Shown here: piece after piece, positions 8,255-17,177 of the stretch
Layout: each line of letters starts with the position of its first letter
Numbering within the stretch: the first letter of the stretch is position 1
NCBI GenBank assembly: GCA_947473305.1
Contig: CANJCB010000003.1
Location: 1 to 64,000, forward strand
Direction: 5' to 3'
Length of the DNA stretch: 64,000 nt
From: Rhodospirillales bacterium
GTDB lineage: Bacteria; Pseudomonadota; Alphaproteobacteria; ATCC43930; CGMCC-115725
Translations under genes and position numbers: made by a program
The notes under the pieces: model-generated
Databases searched by the model: none
Seen by the model: only the letters and a program-made list of their open reading frames with translations
What the model was told of the DNA's origin: nothing

Positions 8255-9122
8255 ACTGCTCGTCGCCTTTTTAGACGGCGAGCTGGACGAAGCGCAGCGG
8301 ACGGAAATCGCAGCCTGGCTCGACCAGGACGCGGAGATGCGCGACCTCGCGGGCAAGCTCTCGGAGAGCGCCTCCCTGCTGCGCGCCGCCTTCGACGACG
8401 TGGAGCACGAGCCCCTGCCGGCGCGGCTGATCGCTGCGGCCCGGGGAACGACGGCTGGTGCTCTTGCGACCGAAACCTCGAACGTCGTGGCCTTTGCGCC
8501 GCGCAGCCGCTTCAAGACGATCATCACCGACAAGCGCTGGTGGATGGGCGTCGCGACGGCCGCGGCCGTCACCGGCCTCGTGATCGGCGGCGGCGTCGGC
8601 TATTTCGCCAATAACGAACCCGCGAAGATCGCCGCGGTCAAGCAGCAGCTTCAGCAGGCCCAGTCCAACGTGGCGCTTGCGAGCGGCAATTGGCTCGACA
8701 ATATCGCGGGCTATCACAAGATGTTCGTGACCGCCGGCTCCGACGATTCAGGGCTGGTGGACGTCCCCGGCGACGACGGCCAGGACACCCGCAAGGCCAC
8801 CCAGAAGCTGCCGTCGGACATTCGGCTGCCGAACCTGAAGCCCTGGGATCTTTCCTACCAGGGCGGGCGGCGGCTGATCGTCGAAGGCCGCCCGGCGATG
8901 CAGCTCTATTACACCACGGGCAACAAGCAGCTGGGACCCCTGACGCTGGTCATCGGCAGCTCCAACCGGCCGGATTCCAACGCGACGCTCGATCACCGCG
9001 ACGACGTGAACGTGATCTATTGGCGTCACCAGGGCCATTCCTTCGCGATCGTCGGGACGGCTGACATCGGCTACTTGTGGAACCTCTACAAGGACATCGC
9101 GTACCAGCTCAACAACATCTGA
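8235..9122 (+). CDS. Membrane-anchored anti-sigma factor
   Basis: This 295-residue protein is predicted to hold the upstream ECF sigma factor inactive. The N-terminal 70 residues form a small helical domain (ELLVAFLDGELDEAQRTEIA) like other anti-sigma domains but without the HxxxCxxC zinc ligands. One membrane helix follows near residues 102-122 (WWMGVATAAAVTGLVIGGGV). The remaining 170 residues are periplasmic, mostly beta, with the sequence LPDIRLPNLKPWDLSYQGGRR-like near the middle. The ATG at 8235 follows CAGGAGTAGAGACG. The large periplasmic domain is probably the sensor; no ligand can be deduced. Confidence 0.8.
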   Translation: MQKPTDELLVAFLDGELDEAQRTEIAAWLDQDAEMRDLAGKLSESASLLRAAFDDVEHEPLPARLIAAARGTTAGALATETSNVVAFAPRSRFKTIITDKRWWMGVATAAAVTGLVIGGGVGYFANNEPAKIAAVKQQLQQAQSNVALASGNWLDNIAGYHKMFVTAGSDDSGLVDVPGDDGQDTRKATQKLPSDIRLPNLKPWDLSYQGGRRLIVEGRPAMQLYYTTGNKQLGPLTLVIGSSNRPDSNATLDHRDDVNVIYWRHQGHSFAIVGTADIGYLWNLYKDIAYQLNNI

Positions 9123-9146
9123 TCGACCTTCAAGGGCGGGAACCGG

Positions 9147-10265
9147 TTGTTCTATTCACCTCTCGCCTCCCGGGCCGAAGCACGGTTCGCGGCCCTCGAC
9201 CGGCTTCGACAGCGTAAGGGCGAAGCCTTGGCGGCCCGGGGCTTCGGCCCGGTGAAAACCGGGTGGAGCCCGGTGGCCGATCTGCCCGGCCTGACGGTCC
9301 GGCGCTACGGCGATCCCGGCCTCAAGGGGCCTTCGCTCCTCATCGTGCCCGCGCCGATCAAGCAGCCCTATATCTGGGATCTCGAGCCCGCGGTCAGCGC
9401 GGTGAAGCACCTCCTCGACGGGGGCGTGCGGGTCTTCCTGGCAGCCTGGAAGAAGGTCGGCCCCCTGACCGCCGAACTCGGCCTTGCCGATTACGGCGAC
9501 CGGCTCATCGGCGAGGCTCTGGACGCCGTTCGGGCGGAGACGGGAGAAGAGCGGGTCTTTCTCGCCGGCCATTCCCTGGGCGGGACGCTTTCCGCCCTTT
9601 ACGGCTCGCTTCATCCCGAGCGGGTCCGGGGCCTGCTGATCCTGGAATCGCCCCTGAGCTTCGGCGGCAATACCGGCGCTTTCTCCAAGCTCTTCAAATG
9701 GAAGCGGGAGCCCGATCCCACGCTCCGCCCGATCCCGGTGCCTGGCTCCCTCCTCAGCATGTCGAGCCTCGCCGCCTCGCCCCGCACCTTCGGCTGGGAA
9801 CGCTACGAGGACCGGCTCGCCACCGTCGGCGACAAGGAGGCCAGGGCGACCCATCTCCGGGTCGAGCGCTGGACCCTCGACGAATTCGCCATGCCGCGCC
9901 CCTTGTTCCAGCAGGTCACGACCTGGCTCTACGGCGAGGACCGCTTCATGGCCGGAACCCTGGAGTTGAACGGGCGGATCGCCGCGCCCGCCGGCCTCAC
10001 CATGCCGCTCCTCGGGGTCGCCGATCCGCGCAGCAAGGTGGTGCCCTTTTCGTCGCTGGAGACCTGCTTCGCGGCGGCCGCCAGCGCGCAGAAGGAGATC
10101 CTGCCCTATGAGGGCGATATCGGCGTGGCGCTCCAGCATGTGGGCGTGCTCGTGGGCCGCAACGCCCATCGGCTCATCTGGCCGAAGATCCTGGAATGGA
10201 TGCTGGCCGCCCAGGGCCAGGAGACTAGAGCCCAGGAGACTAGAGGCCAGGAGACCGGCAGCTAG
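9147..10265 (+). CDS. Alpha/beta hydrolase resembling class III PHA synthase (PhaC-like)
   Basis: The 372-residue protein follows the PhaC layout. LLIVPAPIKQPYIWDLEP near 67-84 comes first, then VFLAGHSLGGTLSALYGSLHP near 138-158, then an Asp loop (LGVADPRSKVVP) near 288 and a His loop (LQHVGVLVGRNAHRLIWPKI) near 328. True polymerases have Cys in the lipase box; here it is Ser (GHSLGG), so hydrolysis or transacylation of a hydroxyacyl ester is more likely than polymerisation. The start appears to be TTG at 9147 behind AAGGGCGGG. The C-terminus carries a 15-bp tandem repeat (QETRA/QETRG/QETGS). It may be co-transcribed with the sigma pair. The last four bases overlap the convergent pentapeptide gene. 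Confidence 0.7.
   Translation: MFYSPLASRAEARFAALDRLRQRKGEALAARGFGPVKTGWSPVADLPGLTVRRYGDPGLKGPSLLIVPAPIKQPYIWDLEPAVSAVKHLLDGGVRVFLAAWKKVGPLTAELGLADYGDRLIGEALDAVRAETGEERVFLAGHSLGGTLSALYGSLHPERVRGLLILESPLSFGGNTGAFSKLFKWKREPDPTLRPIPVPGSLLSMSSLAASPRTFGWERYEDRLATVGDKEARATHLRVERWTLDEFAMPRPLFQQVTTWLYGEDRFMAGTLELNGRIAAPAGLTMPLLGVADPRSKVVPFSSLETCFAAAASAQKEILPYEGDIGVALQHVGVLVGRNAHRLIWPKILEWMLAAQGQETRAQETRGQETGS
10217..10255. repeat. 15-bp tandem repeat at the end of the PhaC-like gene
   Basis: There are 2.6 units of CCAGGAGACTAGAGS (10217-10231, 10232-10246, 10247-10255), in frame. They encode the terminal QETRA-QETRG-QETGS residues. Confidence 0.85.
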
Positions 10266-11626
10266 CCGCGGTCGGCCAGGCTGGGCGGCAGGCCCTTGAC
10301 GCCGCGGAGGTTGGCGCCATCGAGATGGGCCTCCTCGATATTCGTCCCCGTAACGATCGCCTCTTCGAGATCGGCGCCCCGCAGATTGGTGCCCGCCAGG
10401 TTCGCGCCGGTGAAATCCGCGCCCGCGAGCCGCGCCAGGGAAAGGTTCGTGCCGCGCAAGTCGGCCTTGATGAACTTGGCATGGGCGAGGTTGGCGGGCA
10501 GGTCGAGCTTTCGCCCGCCGACGATCTTCAGCGGCCCGAGATCGGCGCCCCGGAGGTCCGCCTCGTTGCAATGGGCATAACTCAGATTGGCCCCGCACAG
10601 GTCGGCATTGGCGAGATTGGCTCCGCGCAGGTCCGCCGCGTTCATCTCCGACATGGCGAGCATCGCGTCGGAGAAATTGATCCCGCCCAGCGAAGCCGCG
10701 GTGAAGACCCCCATGGCGAGATTGGCCCCGGACATGTTCCGGTTTTTGAGATCGACATCCTCCAGGATGGCGCGACCGCCCTCCCGGCTGTTGCTTTCGA
10801 GCCATTTCTTGTGATCGGTGACGATCGAAACCATCTCCGCCTCGCTGCGCGTCGCATATTGCGAGGTCACCGCGTTGCGCAGGAAGGGCGAGGCCGCCAG
10901 GCTCGGATCGATGAGCGCGCCGCGCAGGTCGGCCCCCTCGAAATTCGTGCCGCCGATCTCGACGCCGGTCAGCACCGCGCCCCGCAGGTTCGCGCCGATG
11001 AGCTTCGCCTCGACGAGATTGGCGTTCTCCAGGATCGCGCCGGTCAGGTTGGCGTTCCTGAGATCGGCTCCCCTGAGATCCGTATGGCGCATGATCGCAT
11101 CGGTGAAATCCGCCTGGATCAGCAGCGAGGAGTTGAGCCGCGCCCGGGAGAAATCCGCGCCCCGCGCCTGGATCGTGGTGAGGTCGCTGCGGAGATCGTC
11201 TTCATTGGCGTAGTGCAGCCCGCGGGAGGCATCCATCCGGGCGAGCGTCGCATCGCGGATATCGGCCTTGACCAGGATCGCCTTATTGAGATCGGCGCCC
11301 CGGAAGCAGGCCCCGCGCAGATCCGCGCCCGTGAAATCCGCCTGCCTGAGATAGGCGGTGCGGAAATCGGCGCGGAACAGGGTCGCGAGGCAGAATTTGG
11401 TGCCGACAAGACGCGCGCGCTGGAGCTTCGCGCCGGTCAGGTCCACATCGGAGAGATCGCGCCCGCTGAGATCGACTTCGGACAGATCGTGAAACGAGAG
11501 AAGTGCCCGCTTCCCCCCCGCCCGGCGTTCGAGAAACCGTTGATGCGCCTGTAGAATTTCATCCAGCTCGCTCGGTTCGAGACGAGGCGGGTTCTCTGGC
11601 GGTTTGGCCTCTTCAGACGAAGGCAT
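10262..11626 (-). CDS. Two-module pentapeptide-repeat protein
   Basis: The 454-residue protein is mostly A(D/N)LxX repeats, which fold as a right-handed quadrilateral beta-helix. Two repeat blocks (about residues 50-255 and 295-445) are each preceded by a similar helical lead-in: LQAHQRFLERRAGGKRALL near 29-47 and VTDHKKWLESNSREGGRAIL near 278-297. Each lead-in has the pattern DHxxWLES...GG-A-L, which suggests duplication of a whole module. Two non-repeat linkers break the solenoid (LHYANEDDLRSDLTTIQ near 150, and the segment before 278). There is no signal peptide, so it is probably cytoplasmic. Pentapeptide proteins can mimic DNA (Qnr, MfpA) or act as scaffolds; the function here is unknown. 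Confidence 0.88.
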   Translation of the reverse strand: MPSSEEAKPPENPPRLEPSELDEILQAHQRFLERRAGGKRALLSFHDLSEVDLSGRDLSDVDLTGAKLQRARLVGTKFCLATLFRADFRTAYLRQADFTGADLRGACFRGADLNKAILVKADIRDATLARMDASRGLHYANEDDLRSDLTTIQARGADFSRARLNSSLLIQADFTDAIMRHTDLRGADLRNANLTGAILENANLVEAKLIGANLRGAVLTGVEIGGTNFEGADLRGALIDPSLAASPFLRNAVTSQYATRSEAEMVSIVTDHKKWLESNSREGGRAILEDVDLKNRNMSGANLAMGVFTAASLGGINFSDAMLAMSEMNAADLRGANLANADLCGANLSYAHCNEADLRGADLGPLKIVGGRKLDLPANLAHAKFIKADLRGTNLSLARLAGADFTGANLAGTNLRGADLEEAIVTGTNIEEAHLDGANLRGVKGLPPSLADRG

Positions 11627-11751
11627 CGTTCGCAGATGAACTCGAAAGGGGACGGCAACGGCTATGACTGCCCAATCAATTGAACAATCGGTTAGTACCC
11701 TAACATAATTCGCCTTAACCTTGCGATTAGCAAATCACAAATACCCGGGTA

Positions 11752-13527
11752 TTATTCCGCTTCTTGGGTAAGTCCTAGAAACTTCCCATTATAGAGTTCG
11801 GCAAATATCCCGTTCTGCCTAATGAGTTCGGAGAAACTCCCTTTCTCCGCGATTACACCGTCCCGCAGCACGAGGATGATATCGGCGCTGCGCACGGTGG
11901 ACAGCCGATGCGCGATGATGAAGGTGGTCCGGCCCTCGGTCAGCCGTTCGATCCCTTCCATGACCAGGGCTTCGGTCTCCACGTCCAGGGCCGAGGTCGG
12001 CTCGTCGAGGATCAGGATGGCCGCGTCGCGCAGGATCGCCCGGGCGATGGTGAGGCGCTGCTTCTCGCCTTCCGAAAGCGTCTGGGCGGCCTCGCCCACG
12101 GGCGTGTCGTAGCCCTGGGCCATGGCCATGACGCGGTCGTGGATGCGGGCCAGCTTGGCCGCCTGGATCACTTCTTCTTCGGTCGCCTCGGGACGGCCAT
12201 AGGCGATGTTGTCGCGCACCGAGAGCGGGAAGATCATCGGCGGCTGGAGCACCATGCCGATCTGCTGGCGCAAGGACTTGATCTGGTATTCCCGGACATC
12301 CACCCCGTCGATCGACACCACCCCGGTGCTGGGATCGAAGAAGCGCGGCAGGAGGCTCAGCATGGTCGACTTGCCGGCGCCGGTCGAGCCGATGATGGCG
12401 ACCTTGGTACCGGCCGGAATCGTGAGGTCGATGCCCCGCAGCACCGACATGTCCTCGCGATAGCGGAAGGTGACGTCCTTCCATGCGACCTCGCCCTTGG
12501 CGCGGCCCTCGGGGAAGTCCTTGGTCCCGTCCTTGAGGTCGGGCTCGGTTTCCAGGATCTCGAAGCAGCGCCGCGCGCCGATCCGGGCGCCCGCGATCAG
12601 GCCCCAGCTCTGGGTGATCTGATTGATCGGGACATAGAGCTGCGCGAGATAGGAGATGAAGACGATGAGCTGGCCCACCGTCAGCGTGCCGGTCATGACA
12701 GACCGCGCGCCGACATAGACCACCAGCGCGGTGCCCGTCGCGATCACCCCGTTGACGATGGCCGAATAAAGCGTCTGCCAGCTATAGAGCCGCAGCGTCG
12801 AGCCGAGGCTCGCGCGGCTGGCGCCCATGAAGCGGCGGTATTCCTCTTCCTCCTTGGTGAAGGCCTGGACGACCTTCATGGCGCTCATGGCCCATTGGAC
12901 GAGGCTGTAGACCACGCTCTCGTTGTCGCGGACTTCCGTCGCAAGGTCGGAAATCTTGCGGTTGAAAAGCGCGATCAGCATGAAGAGCGGCGGCACCACG
13001 GTAAGGGACAGCACCGTCAGCAGGGGATCGAGCGGGATCAGGACGAAGAGCATCCCGCCCATCAGCACCAGCGCCGAGGCAATGGGGAGCAAGCCGTTCA
13101 TCACCATGGTCTGGACGGCGAAGCTGTCCGCCGTCACCCGGTACATGAGGTCGCCGACCTTCTGCCGCCCGTGGAAGGCGAGCGACAGGCGCTGGAGATG
13201 CGCATAGAGCGCGCCGCGCAGGTCGTTGACCATGCGTTGGCCGACCCCGATGGTCGTGTAGTTGTGGAGCACGGTCAAAAGCCCGCCCACGAGGCTGATG
13301 ACCACCAGCGAGACGCAGGCGAGCGACAGGAGCGCCGCCGTCGACCAACCCGCCGTCAGGGAGAAATCGAGCGGCTGGTTGCCCAGCACGTTGTCGATCA
13401 CGACCTTCAGGGGCCAGGGCTTCATAAGCTCGAAGCCCGTGATCAGGAAGACCTGGGCGACGGCCCAGGCGACCCGGCCCCAATAGGGCCGGACGAAGGG
13501 CAGGAACTTCCAGATCGATGACTTCAT
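11752..13527 (-). CDS. ABC exporter, fused permease and ATPase (MsbA/NdvA-like)
   Basis: This 591-residue half-transporter has six membrane helices in the first 320 residues and a C-terminal nucleotide-binding domain. The domain has Walker A GSTGAGKST near 376, signature LSEGEKQRLTIARA near 481 and Walker B AILILDEPTSALD near 500. The ATG at 13527 lies 17 bases after the stop of the glycosidase/GT2 fusion gene, so the two are almost certainly one operon. By analogy with NdvA, which exports cyclic beta-glucan made by a neighbouring synthase, it probably exports the glycan made by that enzyme. The stop codon sits inside the 14-bp palindrome AATACCCGGGTATT (11740-11753). Confidence 0.9.
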   Translation of the reverse strand: MKSSIWKFLPFVRPYWGRVAWAVAQVFLITGFELMKPWPLKVVIDNVLGNQPLDFSLTAGWSTAALLSLACVSLVVISLVGGLLTVLHNYTTIGVGQRMVNDLRGALYAHLQRLSLAFHGRQKVGDLMYRVTADSFAVQTMVMNGLLPIASALVLMGGMLFVLIPLDPLLTVLSLTVVPPLFMLIALFNRKISDLATEVRDNESVVYSLVQWAMSAMKVVQAFTKEEEEYRRFMGASRASLGSTLRLYSWQTLYSAIVNGVIATGTALVVYVGARSVMTGTLTVGQLIVFISYLAQLYVPINQITQSWGLIAGARIGARRCFEILETEPDLKDGTKDFPEGRAKGEVAWKDVTFRYREDMSVLRGIDLTIPAGTKVAIIGSTGAGKSTMLSLLPRFFDPSTGVVSIDGVDVREYQIKSLRQQIGMVLQPPMIFPLSVRDNIAYGRPEATEEEVIQAAKLARIHDRVMAMAQGYDTPVGEAAQTLSEGEKQRLTIARAILRDAAILILDEPTSALDVETEALVMEGIERLTEGRTTFIIAHRLSTVRSADIILVLRDGVIAEKGSFSELIRQNGIFAELYNGKFLGLTQEAE

Positions 13528-13544
13528 GGGAAGAGAGATAGGGA

Positions 13545-16103
13545 TCAATCCTTCCGGGGCGAGTTGGCGGCCGTCACCGGGATCAAGCCCGCATGCTTGG
13601 CCACCGTCTCGACGATACGGTGCATGAGCCCGCCGAAGTTCGCGACCCGGCGGATGACGAAGCCCGTGAAGGCCAGCCCGCCGACGCCCACCACCACAGC
13701 CGGGGCCAGGGCGCCGACGATCAGCAAGAGCGCCGTCGCCACCGCGAAGACCCGCAGGATGAAGACCGAGAAGCGCGAGAGCCGCATGGCGCAGCGCACC
13801 CGGAAGAGCCGCTTGCCACCCCCGTGATCCTCCGCCACCACCGTCACATAGGCGCGGCTCCAGAGGCCCCGGGCGATCTTGAGATCCCAGTCGCTCCAGC
13901 CCTGGTCGGTGACGATGAAATACTTCTGCGGCGCCAGGAAGGACATAAGGCCGCCCAGCAGCAGCTCCTTCTCCTCCCAGGTCTCGGTCCAATAGGAGAG
14001 ATGAAGCGCCCGGTTGAACCAGTCGACCCGGCCCTTTTGCAGGGTAGCCGAAAGCTCGTCCGGCTCCTTGACCCGCGATTCCTTCAAGCGCCACTTGAGC
14101 CGTTCCCAGCCCCGCAGGATCGGCCCCAGATAGATCAGATAGGCGATCAGCGCCCGGGACTTCAGGTTCCGGTAGCGGGGATCGACCTTGGCCTTCAGCG
14201 CCCCGTTGATGCACATGGTCCAGGTGACGAGCACGGGCACCAGCAGGAGCCACAGCCAGCCCTGGCCCACCAGCCCGATCAGCGCCAGCAGGATCGCCAC
14301 CACGTTCCATTCGAAGGTCAGCGGCAGGAAGGCCGCCAGCGACGAGGGCGGCTCGTACATGGTCTGGAAAAGCCCGCGCCCGAAGACGCCGGAATAGATC
14401 AAGGGCCGCCGCGACAGGAGCAGCGAGGCGGAAAGATCGCCATAGATCCGTCCCAGCCACTTCGCCTGACCGAAGAGGTTGAAGCGGAAGGGATGCTTGC
14501 CATAGACCAGCGCCTCGGCCTTGCCGTAGCCCTTCTGCTGGCCGAAATAGGCCTTCACCGTGTTGCGGCGGAAATGCCAGACCACGGCCGAAGGGCTGAA
14601 GCCGATGGTGTAGCCCGCGTCCTGGAAGCGCCAGCAGATGTCCACATCGTCGCCCGCGGCCCGATAGAGCGGATCGAAGCCGCCGAGGCCCAAGAGCACG
14701 TCCCGCTTGAAGGCCATGTTGCAGCCGGCGATGTGCTCGGCGACCTCGTCGCTGATCAGCACATGGGTCGGCCCGCCCGGCGAGACCGCGACGGCGGCCG
14801 GGACGAGGCTGTCCTCGGGCGGCGGGAAGTTGGGACCGCCGCAGGCCGAGAGATTGCCCGCCTCCATCTTGGCGACGAGATAGTTGAGCCAATCGGGATC
14901 GGCGACGCAATCGCTGTCCGTATAAGCGACGATCTCGCCGGTCGCCGCTTCCGCGCCGACGTTGCGGGCGACGCTCAAGCCTTTGTTGGGCTGGCTGATG
15001 ATCCGGCAATAGGGAAAGCGTTCGGTGATTTCGAGGGTCTTGTCGGTCGAGCCGTCGTTGACGACGATGACCTCGTAATCGGGATAGTTCAGCACTTCCA
15101 ACGACGCCAGGCAGGCTTCCTGGGTGCGCTCGGCGTTATAGGCGCAGACCACCACCGAGACTTTCGGCGTGCGGGTCAGTGCCGGCGGGATCTGGCCCTT
15201 GTAGTTCGCCTGGACGGCGGCGAAGGCGGGCTTGGGGTTGCGGTCCTTGTCCACGAGACCGAAGAGCCAGTCCTCGATCAGATGCCCGCCGGTGAACCAT
15301 TCGTCGGTCCAGGCGAAGACGAAGGTTCCCGCCACGCCCAACTCGAAGGCCATCTTGACCTGCCAGCCCAGGATATGGGCCTGCTCCTCCGGCCCCTCGC
15401 GCATGGAATCGACGCCGAATTCGGTCAGCACCAGCGGCCGGTCCACCGCCAGATTGTGCAGCCGCGCGATATAGCGGCGGAAGGCGTCTTCCTTGTGCAG
15501 GTAGACGTTGAAACAGAGGAAATCGATGAAGTCGATGGTGAGATATTCGGTCGAGGGGAAATTGGCATAGCTCACCAACCCCTCGGGATCGATGCCCCGG
15601 ACCGCGTCCACCAGTTCCTTCAAAAAGGCGCGGACCTTCTCGGCTCCATGCCAGCGCACCATGTCCGGCGGGATCTCGTTGCCCACCACATAGGCCAGGA
15701 TCGCGCGATGGCGCTGCAGGCCCCGGACGGCTTCCGTGATCGTATGGCGGATCTGGCGCTGGATCGTGCGGTCGTCGAGGAAGGTCACATGCTGCGACCA
15801 GGGGATGCCGGCCAGGACCTTCAACCCCGCCTCGGCGGCGAGATCCAGCAACCAGACCGGCGGCACGGTGAAGACGCGCAACGTGTTCGCGCCCAATTCC
15901 CGCATCAGGGCGAAGTCTTTCTTCACCGTCTCGGCGGGCGGGAATTGCGTGCCGTCCTCGCCATGGGGGAAAGGCCCGTAGGTCACGCCCTTGATGAAGA
16001 TCTTCTCCTCGCCCCGGAAGAAGAACTTGCCCTTGACCCGGATCGGATCGCGGGCGGGGGGCAGGATGGTGGGCTCGACTGACGCGATGACCTCTGTGGT
16101 CAT
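13545..16103 (-). CDS. Fusion of a clan-A glycosidase-like domain and a membrane GT2 glycosyltransferase
   Basis: This is an 852-residue two-enzyme protein. Residues 20-300 form a TIM-barrel glycosidase-like domain (FIKGVTYGPFPHGEDG, GANTLRVFTVPP). The putative acid/base Glu143 lies in VVGNEIP and the nucleophile Glu228 in VLTEFGVDS, the clan GH-A arrangement. Residues 314-560 are a GT2 domain with VSVVVCAYN, VIVVNDGSTDKT, the metal-binding TDSD near 395-398, GDDVDICWRFQDAG and a QQKGYGKAEALV acceptor-site segment. Membrane helices lie near 595-650 and 775-825. The barrel could hydrolyse, branch or cyclise the chain that GT2 builds. The ABC exporter follows and galE precedes it on the same strand. 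The glycan product cannot be deduced from sequence alone. Confidence 0.85.
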   Translation of the reverse strand: MTTEVIASVEPTILPPARDPIRVKGKFFFRGEEKIFIKGVTYGPFPHGEDGTQFPPAETVKKDFALMRELGANTLRVFTVPPVWLLDLAAEAGLKVLAGIPWSQHVTFLDDRTIQRQIRHTITEAVRGLQRHRAILAYVVGNEIPPDMVRWHGAEKVRAFLKELVDAVRGIDPEGLVSYANFPSTEYLTIDFIDFLCFNVYLHKEDAFRRYIARLHNLAVDRPLVLTEFGVDSMREGPEEQAHILGWQVKMAFELGVAGTFVFAWTDEWFTGGHLIEDWLFGLVDKDRNPKPAFAAVQANYKGQIPPALTRTPKVSVVVCAYNAERTQEACLASLEVLNYPDYEVIVVNDGSTDKTLEITERFPYCRIISQPNKGLSVARNVGAEAATGEIVAYTDSDCVADPDWLNYLVAKMEAGNLSACGGPNFPPPEDSLVPAAVAVSPGGPTHVLISDEVAEHIAGCNMAFKRDVLLGLGGFDPLYRAAGDDVDICWRFQDAGYTIGFSPSAVVWHFRRNTVKAYFGQQKGYGKAEALVYGKHPFRFNLFGQAKWLGRIYGDLSASLLLSRRPLIYSGVFGRGLFQTMYEPPSSLAAFLPLTFEWNVVAILLALIGLVGQGWLWLLLVPVLVTWTMCINGALKAKVDPRYRNLKSRALIAYLIYLGPILRGWERLKWRLKESRVKEPDELSATLQKGRVDWFNRALHLSYWTETWEEKELLLGGLMSFLAPQKYFIVTDQGWSDWDLKIARGLWSRAYVTVVAEDHGGGKRLFRVRCAMRLSRFSVFILRVFAVATALLLIVGALAPAVVVGVGGLAFTGFVIRRVANFGGLMHRIVETVAKHAGLIPVTAANSPRKD

Positions 16104-16205
16104 GATTGGGCCGAAGTCATGGTGCTACTCGTCTCCCGTATCTTACGCGCCGCTTCGCCGACCCTCGACAGAACGCGGAGGGCCAGGGCTCTATTCCCTG
16201 TTCCG

Positions 16206-17177
16206 TCACCGCTGGTGCCAAGCCCAGGCGGTCTTCAAAATCGTCTTCAGGTCCGAAACCTTCGGGGTCCACCCAAGGATTCGGTTCGCTTCCGAAGGAT
16301 CGGCCACCAATGCTGGCGGATCGCCGGCGCGGCGCGGCGATTCCTTGACCGGGATTTTCCGGCCCGTGACGGCCTCCGCTTCCGCGATCACCTGGCGCAC
16401 GGAATAGCCCTGGCCGGTGCCGAGGTTGAGCCGCAAGCTCTCCCCGCCCTTTTCCAGATGGCCGATGGCCAGCACATGGGCTTCGGCCAGATCCCGCACA
16501 TGGATATAGTCCCGCACGGCGGACCCGTCCGGCGTGTCGTAATCGGTGCCGAAAATCCCGATATCCGCGCGCTTCCCCGCCGCCGCGTCGAGCACCAGCG
16601 GAATGAGATGGGTCTCCGGATCGTGGCTTTCGCCGGTCTCGCCCTCGGGATCGGCGCCGGCTGCGTTGAAATATCGCAGGGCGGCGGAGCGGATGCCATG
16701 CGGCCCCTCATGCCAATAGAGGAGCTTCTCCACCATGAGCTTGCTCTCGCCATAGGGGTTCACCGGGCGCTGCGGCGTGGTCTCGCGGATCGGCATCTCG
16801 TCGGGGATGCCATAGGTCGCGCAGGTCGAGGAAAAGACGATCCGCCCCACCCCCGCCTCGCGCATGCAATCCAAGAGGTTGAGGCTGTTGACCACATTGT
16901 TGCGGAAATAGATCTCGGGCTTATGGACCGATTCGCCCACATAGGCGAAGGCCGCGAAATGCATGACGGCGGAGACGTCGAAGTCCGCCAAGGTCTTTAA
17001 AAGCAAGGCTTTATCGCCGATATCGCCCTGGACGAAAGGCCCCCAGCGCACCGCCTCCTTATGGCCGTAGACGAGGCTGTCGTAGGCCACCGGCCGATAG
17101 CCTGCATTGGCCAGGGCCTTGCAGGCATGGCTGCCGATATAGCCGGCCCCGCCGGTCACCAATACGGTCTTGGTCAT
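16206..17177 (-). CDS. galE: UDP-glucose 4-epimerase
   Basis: This 323-residue extended SDR enzyme interconverts UDP-glucose and UDP-galactose. The NAD-binding motif VTGGAGYIGSH is at residues 7-17. The catalytic region has SSTCATYG near 116-123 and the YxxxK pair Tyr142/Lys146 in NPYGESK. FNAAGADPEGETGESHDPETHLIPL is the GalE substrate signature. It lies 102 bases upstream of the glycosidase/GT2 gene on the same strand, so it probably supplies that glycan pathway. A 469-base gap separates it from divergent ugd. Confidence 0.94.
   Translation of the reverse strand: MTKTVLVTGGAGYIGSHACKALANAGYRPVAYDSLVYGHKEAVRWGPFVQGDIGDKALLLKTLADFDVSAVMHFAAFAYVGESVHKPEIYFRNNVVNSLNLLDCMREAGVGRIVFSSTCATYGIPDEMPIRETTPQRPVNPYGESKLMVEKLLYWHEGPHGIRSAALRYFNAAGADPEGETGESHDPETHLIPLVLDAAAGKRADIGIFGTDYDTPDGSAVRDYIHVRDLAEAHVLAIGHLEKGGESLRLNLGTGQGYSVRQVIAEAEAVTGRKIPVKESPRRAGDPPALVADPSEANRILGWTPKVSDLKTILKTAWAWHQR

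Noticed and set aside
11740-11753. Palindrome AATACCCGGGTATT as a terminator
   Set aside because: It overlaps the ABC exporter stop codon and lacks a T run; it is short enough to occur by chance.
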